From: Quillaja saponaria
Taxonomy: Eukaryota; Streptophyta; Magnoliopsida; Fabales; Quillajaceae
Assembly: GCA_029379385.1 (NCBI GenBank)
Contig: CM055613.1
Span: forward strand, 22,603,652-22,667,651
Direction of reading: 5' to 3'
DNA: 64,000 nucleotides
Shown: in pieces, positions 57,305 to 64,000 of the stretch
Layout: each line of letters opens with the position of its first letter
Position numbering within the stretch: position 1 is the first letter of the stretch
Program-made: the position numbers and the translations under genes
The notes under the pieces: generated by a model
Told to the model about the DNA's origin: nothing
The model's database searches: none
Seen by the model: only the letters and a program-made list of their open reading frames with translations

Positions 57305-58922
57305 TGTTAGTAGTATGCCCTAAAGCCAATGACATATGATGTTGTGGCATATTATTTTATTTACAATCTTATTCATATTATTAATAAATATAAGTGGCAA
57401 ACATTATCATGTATAAGAGTTATTAATTAACCATCATGAGTCCAAAGAATTAAAGTAATGGAAATAAGCATCATAATGAGATCATGCTAATAAGATGTAT
57501 TTCCTTTAAGCTTAATTATTAAATGTTCCTAATCATAGGATCACTAAGTAGGGCATTAGTGAATCCGGATAGATTAATACATATCTAGTTGTCTCAAAGA
57601 GTTAAGGGTGGCTGATCTCATAGTCACTTGTGTATGAGATACTAAGACAGATATTTAGGTGCTCATTAGAGAATGAGTTCACTGAAGTGACTCAACTAAG
57701 TACACCTATATGGAGTTTCTCTACATGTCAATAGGTGGTTCTTATGTTACAGTTATGCAAATAATCCTTTGACTTAAGACATCATAGTTATCTTCTATGT
57801 ACGTCATTATACTTTGATATTATTTCTTATTCTATTAATGAGTCACCGAAGAAGTAGTAATTGGGTATAACACTTGTATATAGAGGTATGTAAATGTGCA
57901 ATAAATGATTTATCACTCTTAGTAGAAAAGAGAGAATGTCTTATATGGTCTATAAAAGATTTAACTTAAAGTCTATGGCCATAGCAGGGTGGTTATTAGA
58001 ATATGAGTTTCTAATTTTCCCAATAAAGTTATAATCTTAAGATTATACACATGATTAAATTTAGGGTTTGACATTATTTCCATACCTAAATAGATTTAAT
58101 CGGGACATTGCATGATAGAAGGATTGAATTGCATGGTAACTGTTAACATAAAGGTTCAAAAGGTTCACAGCCATATTCATACTATTATGGGTAGTCATCA
58201 TGTGCTGCTAGGCACCAATCTTGACTTGTAGGAAACTCTGATAATTAATTAATTATCTATAAATGATTAATTAATTAATCTTAATCAAAGGATGAATTAA
58301 AAAGTTTTAATTTAAATAATTAGAATGAGTTCTAATTTAATTGGATAAGGTCCAGTAATAAATATGTAAAAGTTGCATGCCTACTGCCATCAAAATGATG
58401 ATATTCAACTAAGGAGAGTTTTGGGGCAATCATGTAATTATTATAGTTTTTTAGACATTAGATTTAATTATGATTAAATCCTAATGTTAGCATAATCTCT
58501 AATGTGTTAGGATTGTCCAATACATAAGGAGGTGGTTAGTCTTTATAAAATATAAGACTTAACAAACTAAAAAAAAAAATAGAAGAGAAAAATAATTATA
58601 CGTACTGTACATGAGAGTTTCTAAATTACAAGAGAGATTTGGTAACTTGTACTAGCACACAAGGAATCCTTTAATAACCCATTTCATCTTCAAGCATGAA
58701 GATCTTTAGTTGGATTCGTTCATGTGGATACACTTAGAGACAGGACACCTGTGTCGTTGCTATGCTCTTGATGAATCAACAAAGGAGTAAACGCTGATCA
58801 AGAATACGACAAAAGAATTAAAAACCTCGTACAGTTCTCTACTTGTTTAATTGTTAAACTATAATTAGGATCTTTCATATAATCATAAGGTGATTTCGGG
58901 TTAAAGGAATCTTTCATATAAT
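57305..58922 (+). repeat. 5' LTR of copia element 2
   Basis: It starts TGTTAGTAGTATGCCCTA like the LTRs at 18111 and 25671 and shares landmarks such as CTAATCATAGGATCA and GCTAGGCACCAATCTTGACT. The end near 58922 is placed by comparison with 19744. A weakened primer site (TGTGTTAGAACC) follows. Confidence 0.83.
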
Positions 58923-59219
58923 TGTGTTAGAACCATCCTTATGATTTATGTTAGATCTAATAATTTATTATTATGGCTTTATGGATTGGATATCTTTTAT
59001 TATTGATTAATTAATAATATTATTATTATTATTATGAAATCTAAAAGGAAATTGCTTTTACTCTCATTGATTTCAAAGAGTTTGAAATAAAAAATAAAAA
59101 ATTGACAAAGTTCCCTACCTGCCATGTTCATGGCAAGTAGTGTGAATCTTTATTATTTAGTGTACATGGCTTGCCATGTACACTACTATTTTATTAATTT
59201 ATTTTTATATAATATTAAT

Positions 59220-60000
59220 AAGTAACAATATTTTATTTATTGTTATTAGATTATTAGGGTTATTGTTAAAATAAAATAAATGTTATTTTATTTTAATAAT
59301 ATTTTAGTATTAGTAAAATTCTAATTTAAATAAGATTAGAGTTATTTTATTTTAATAAATTTATTATTAGTTGAGTTCTAACTAAAATAAAATTAGTGTT
59401 GTTTTATTTTAGTAATACTAGGATTAGTAGAATCCTGATTGAAATAAAATAATAGTTATTGTATTTCAATGAAACTAGTTGAACACTAATTTTAAAAAAC
59501 TAGAATTTTATTTGAATAATTATTTCTTTGAAATATTTTAATGTGATTAAATTAAGTCTCTTAGAAGTTCAATTCAAATAAATAATGTTTCAAGGATAAT
59601 AGTATTTGAGTTAATCTTGTTTTCTTAAAGGAGGTTGAATGTGATTCAATTAACCTTTTTTTTAAAAAAAAATTAAGATTAAATTAAATTAGTTTCAAGA
59701 TAAGGTAGAATTTGATTCTATATGAATTTCTTGAAACTTTGAATTTGATTTCAATCTTGGTTTCTTGAAAGATTGAGTCTAGACTCAATCTTGATTTACT
59801 TGAAAGAGATTGAATTTAATTCAATTAGCTCTTTTGAAAAATTAAAATTGGATTCAATATTAATTTTTATTTATTAAAATATAATTGAGTTGGACTCATT
59901 CTTAATTTCCTTAGAATTTGAATTGGATTCAAATTAGATTTTATAGAGTTTGAATTAGATTCAAACAAGGATTTTGAAGAGTTCAAATTTGATTAGGAAT
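59220..60000 (+). repeat. Leader repeats of copia element 2
   Basis: AGAGTTATTTTATTTTAATAA variants recur between about 59280 and 59500, as at 20270-20560 in element 1. Further on, to about 60000, short GAATTNGATTCAA-type units recur about ten times with spacings of roughly 35-60 bp. It is non-coding. Confidence 0.65.
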
Positions 60001-61059
60001 CAAAGTTATCCTTAACTATTTTGATTGAAATACTATAAAGGTTTTATATTCTAAATTTTAGGAGTTAGGGAGTTTGTTGGACAAGTGTTAAATTCCTATA
60101 TTTTAAGGATGAGATCCCTAATCTAATTAGATTTCTAATTGATGATTTAGAATCTAATTAGGACATGAGATTTCTAATTAGATTTAGTTTCCTACATGAA
60201 ATAGGATTGAGAATCCTATATGACTAATGAGATTAAGTTATAATTGAATTAGATTTTTGAAATCTAAATCAAATAGAATTATTAATTCTAGTGGGAGTAC
60301 TAAATTAATAGGATACTATTAATCTTTAATAAAGCCATAACTTGAATAAATTATCTATAAATGTTTTATTTCATTCAATGTGATTGAATAAATTATTTCG
60401 GGCGATTATGGACTTAAGACCAAATAATTGAGCTATGTGATTGGTTTATTCAATGTGATTGAATATATGGTTTTATTTAATAGGATGTATAATTAATTTT
60501 TATATTTTGGGAATGTAATCTTAAATGGGTTTGCATACCTCACCTCTCTATTTTCTCTTTATGTAATTTCTATCTTCCTCCTATTGTAACTCTCCTTGAT
60601 TTGATCAAGGTTTCTTATTCATTATTGTAATGTAGTTAGTTAGGTTAGTTTACTTAGGATTAGATAGAAATAGATACATGCAAGATAGAAGATGGAGGAG
60701 CGTAGAGGAAGCAATGGTGGCCCATTAAAGACTACATGTAACTCCCATTATATGGGAAATTAATTATAACCCTAGGTAATAGACCAATAATACACTTTGA
60801 TGGCTCAAGTGTATTATGCCCTGGAAAAGTTCATAATCGACCCTTAATATATGTGATGCATGTTTTTTGTATTTTTTTTATATTTGATATATGAATGTAC
60901 ACAATAATAGTATATGATGCACACTTAGATAGACGATACTAAGCAACTTGACTTAAAACCCTCATTAAAATAATTAATATTAAGTTGTAACGAAAGTCAT
61001 TACAAGAATGATATCGTAGCCCTCCACCATTACAAATAATATTAGAAAATAATCTGTTT

Positions 61060-61374
61060 ATGCAAATTTGCTTGTGTCACACATGGTTTACATTTTCTGA
61101 GTTAATTTGTATTATTTATTGCATAAATGATGCCTATGAGGTATTTTGATTATATAGCTTTGTTGTGTCACACAAGAGCTGTATACATTGGAATATACTT
61201 GCTATGAATGGTAGGATTGACCTAACTAAAAAGTATGTGATTTGTTGTGTCACACAAGGTTGCATACTTTTAGGGGTTAAACATGATTAAGAAATTCATA
61301 TGATGAATTCGAATAAAAGTTATCTACCTTTCAAGTATATATGGTTTGTTGTGTCACACAAGACTGTTATGTAC
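61060..61374 (+). promoter_or_regulatory. Four-hairpin array in the leader of copia element 2
   Basis: It is the counterpart of 21287-21576. Hairpin 1 is 61060-61093 (ATGCAAAT with GTTTACAT, one mismatch). Hairpin 2 is 61151-61185 (TATATAGCT with AGCTGTATA). Hairpin 3 is 61229-61271 (AAAAGTATGTGA with TTGCATACTTTT, 12 pairs including G-U). Hairpin 4 is 61335-61374 (GTATATA with TATGTAC). Loops read TTG(TT)GTGTCACACAAG or CATG. Stem sequences differ from those in element 1 while pairing is mostly kept. Confidence 0.7.
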
Positions 61375-61557
61375 AAGTGATGAGATCCTAATCCCCACTA
61401 GGAGACCTTTCAACAAGGTCACCCGTTTTTCATTTAGAGGGTAATGGAAATCGAAAAATTTAGTGGGAGAAACCATTTAGATTAAAGACCAAGTCTTTTT
61501 GGTGAATAATAATTGAAAAGATGCTAGATTATCTCTTATTGAATATGGTAGATCACA

Positions 61558-62100
61558 ATGACCAAATCTGAATCCATATTTAGAATTAAATATAACAATG
61601 CATTGACTAGTCCCTAAATTCATTATTTGGCCAACAAATATGAGAAGTGTTCTCAAAATTCATCCAAGATAGCTATAAGCTTAAGGAATTATGCTTCTAC
61701 TAAGTGTTGATAAGAATGCATATGAGGAACAAACTAAGTAGTGGGAGTATAACATGCAAGCAATGTACTACGTGCTTAACTCTATGTCATAAGGCTTATG
61801 AAAGTTACATGACAAAATTGATAAGGACAATTATGACCATGCTTAGCCTTTAAAAGTTGAATGCAAAGCATAGTTGTAATGCAAAATTTCAAGTCACTTA
61901 GTTAAAATCTCAATCTTTAGGTAAAAATGCCTATAGCCAATAATAAAAAGGGATAATACTTCCTCCTTGGTTAAGAAGGTTGTTGGAAGACACATGTGAG
62001 AAATGACAAGAATCTAAAATAGTGCAAAGACAAACTATACCTCAAAATGTGGTAAGTGTTACTACATTGGTCGTAAGATCCTCTATTTTAGTATTACCAT
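61558..62100 (+). pseudogene. Copia gag remnant, element 2
   Basis: The ATG at 61558 (MTKSESIF) corresponds to the gag start at 21769 in element 1 (MTNSLTCI), at the same distance after the hairpin array. Downstream similarity continues (for example CATGCAAGCAATGTACTAC near 61758 against 21983), but stops come every few dozen codons. No zinc knuckle is readable. Confidence 0.6.
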
Positions 62101-62199
62101 TGGAACGTACTAAAATTTATAAGGCTAATTTGAAGTACCAATAAGAACATTATGTCTATTTCTTTTAGAAATTGAATCATGTTCTTTTTATAATAATAA

Positions 62200-64000
62200 A
62201 GAGTTTATTTAATATTGGTGCTTAATTAGTTTTTACAATTTAGAACTAGATGGTATTGTCTTGTGACATTGAACAACTAAAATGAGAACTTCTGAATTCG
62301 TTTGATTGGGATGGTTATCCATACTTAACTACCTATATCAAAGAATCGTCTATGTTAAGGTAATTGGTACTTATTAAAGTATCATATGAAATATTTGAAA
62401 TGTTCAAATGATTCATATTTGAAGTTAAATAGAAACCAATATAAGTATTAAACTTCTTAGATAAGATCAATGAGGGCTACTTAAAGCTACAAATTCTTAG
62501 ATAACTCATAAGAGAATGTGATTCTAGTTTAGTTAACTTTTCTTAAAGAATGCCATAAGTGGTGTGTCTACAAGAGATATCTTAACATATTGGATATAAT
62601 ACAATCTTAAAAGGTCATAATAATCTTCCAATTGCTTTCTAAAACCACAATTAGCTTACTTATAAAGTTTCATCCAAGTTTATACATAAGACTCCATATT
62701 CAATATAACATAGGAGAAAAATCTAATCTTAATCATTAAGATTTTAGGATTTGTATACCTGTGTAAAGAGACTTAGCATATAAAACTTTGAGATGAAGTT
62801 TGATATATTGTTTTGTGAATTATCCTAAAAAGGTTTTGGATATTAATTTTATCTCACACTAAGACAAAATTGTTTGTTTTGAAACATACTATTTTTTGAA
62901 AAATGATATTTTCTCTAGAAATAGTAGTGTCAGTAAAATTCTTGAAAGAGATTCAAGAGTCACAATTTATGAATCAAACTAAAGATATATAAGTAAAATA
63001 ACCTTAAAATACATAAACTCTTAGTAGTTTTGAAAGATACCAAAGGTGAACTTTGGAAAATTGAGATTTTTCATAGTTAATGACCTTAAGGTAAACCTTA
63101 TAGATGATAAGAATCTTTCAAACTAAAAGAGCTAATGTTTGACATTATTCGGAAATTTTTTGTATGTCATAAATTTTAATGGACTTTATTTACTCAAACA
63201 AAATGTATTGTACCTTAACTGACCTGACTAAAAGTATTGTACTTAATGGTTGCAAAAGAAAAGGGTCTATAGAGTAAAGATGAAAAGGTAGAGACCTTTT
63301 GTTTAGTAATGTAAATAGCAAACAATTATAAGCAAAGACAATCGTTGACTTTGATATATTGTTTTGTTAATAGTCTATAAAGATTTTACTTGTAAAAGTT
63401 ACACATTCAAGCTTTGAGACATGAGATGCCTTTAAGGGAAATCATGACCAAATATTTCATTTGGAAACAAAGAGAATATTATAGCAACCAAAAATTTTTA
63501 CATTTAGTGGTAATGACCATGTAGTATGTAAACTTCAATGTTTCGTTGTATGAATTGAAATAAGTTTTTCCGAAATTGGTTCATCCAATTTGTTATAGAT
63601 ATCAAAGAGTTTGATATACATAAGAATGTGGATAAATCAAGATTGTCAATAAGACTAATGAGAGTATTATAAGTATTTCAATTGAAATACAAGACTAACA
63701 TACTACACTATTAAGAATGTTGTGTGAATGTAAAACCATATAAGAAGTTGTTTGATAATAGTTATAACTATTAGATTTGGAATCTAAGATGTATAATAAA
63801 ATGACTGAATTCTATATGTGAGTTTACCATTGAAATGGTTAATTGGAATTATAATATAGAAGAGATTATTGTAAATTCCAACACTAAATCTTTATATTTT
63901 CTTACCATGTTTGGATAACCAAATTCGTTCATGAACTTAAGAAGTTCTTATCATTAAAACATCTAGTAGCATGTACTATGATGATAATGGGGCAATAACT
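62200..64000 (+). pseudogene. Copia pol remnant, element 2
   Basis: Scattered similarity to the protease-integrase-RT-RNase H region of element 1 is visible at DNA level, clearest at the end (63915-64000, RNase H). No open frame of useful length remains. The part is shorter than the matching part of element 1, so it has lost internal sequence. Confidence 0.6.

Larger units (their letters stand above)
57305..64000 (+). mobile_element. Ty1/copia element 2, decayed, cut by window end
   Basis: It is related to copia element 1 throughout: LTR, leader repeats, hairpin array, gag and pol occur in the same order and at similar distances. The window ends inside RNase H: 63915-64000 corresponds to about 25360-25445 in element 1 (CGTTCATGAACTTAAGAAG, then TACTATGATGATAAT). 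The 3' LTR should therefore begin a little over 200 bp past the window. There are no long open frames, so it is more decayed than element 1. Confidence 0.88.

Noticed and set aside
1..64000. tRNA, rRNA or other structured RNA genes
   Set aside because: Only retroelement primer sites matching the tRNA-Met end were found; no cloverleaf or rRNA segment was recognised by eye.

Overview
This window looks like repeat-rich, probably pericentromeric, DNA of a flowering plant, most likely a eudicot. It is strongly AT-rich. Almost every recognisable coding stretch belongs to a transposable element, all visibly decayed. The elements are typical plant families: Ty3/gypsy chromoviruses, Ty1/copia, CACTA, hAT and an endogenous pararetrovirus. 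The only host gene start I can support is a DHHC-type protein S-acyltransferase (PAT) near 56 kb. I cannot name the species.

Layout, left to right. A minus-strand chromovirus (1-6498; its left LTR is cut by the window edge) sits inside an endogenous pararetrovirus relic (6499-8270). Next comes a satellite of about 173 bp per unit (8271-8612 and 13592-16144). It is split by a plus-strand gypsy element with a collapsed interior (8613-13591). That element's 3' LTR carries about 1 kb of foreign DNA resembling part of mitochondrial ribosomal protein L2. The right edge of the satellite is a three-deep nest: gypsy LTR 'A' (16145-16587 and 28170-29465) contains solo LTR 'B' (16588-18110 and 27293-28169), which contains a full-length Ty1/copia element (18111-27292). 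A minus-strand hAT transposase relic follows (about 29600-31160).

From about 33 to 53.5 kb lies a CACTA element. Its tandem-repeat region (33070-33229 and 49248-50110) is split by an LTR-like element of about 1.67 kb flanked by ACTTA. That element is split in turn by a second chromovirus (33604-47946), which itself holds a plus-strand gypsy LTR (37133-40360). The CACTA transposase reads leftward (about 53500-50300).

From 55.9 kb the sequence changes to gene-like: a pyrimidine tract, a probable untranslated first exon with a short upstream ORF, and a coding exon of the PAT gene (56769-56921). A second copia element (57305 to beyond 64000), related to the first, sits in the following intron.

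The least expected signal is shared by the two copia elements. Upstream of gag each has four inverted repeats about 100 bp apart, all closing on a near-identical TTGTTGTGTCACACA-type loop. The stems differ from hairpin to hairpin and between the two copies, yet most still pair. This suggests a selected RNA structure in the genomic leader. Coordinates of decayed domains are approximate, and homology calls rest on recognised family motifs, not on database searches.
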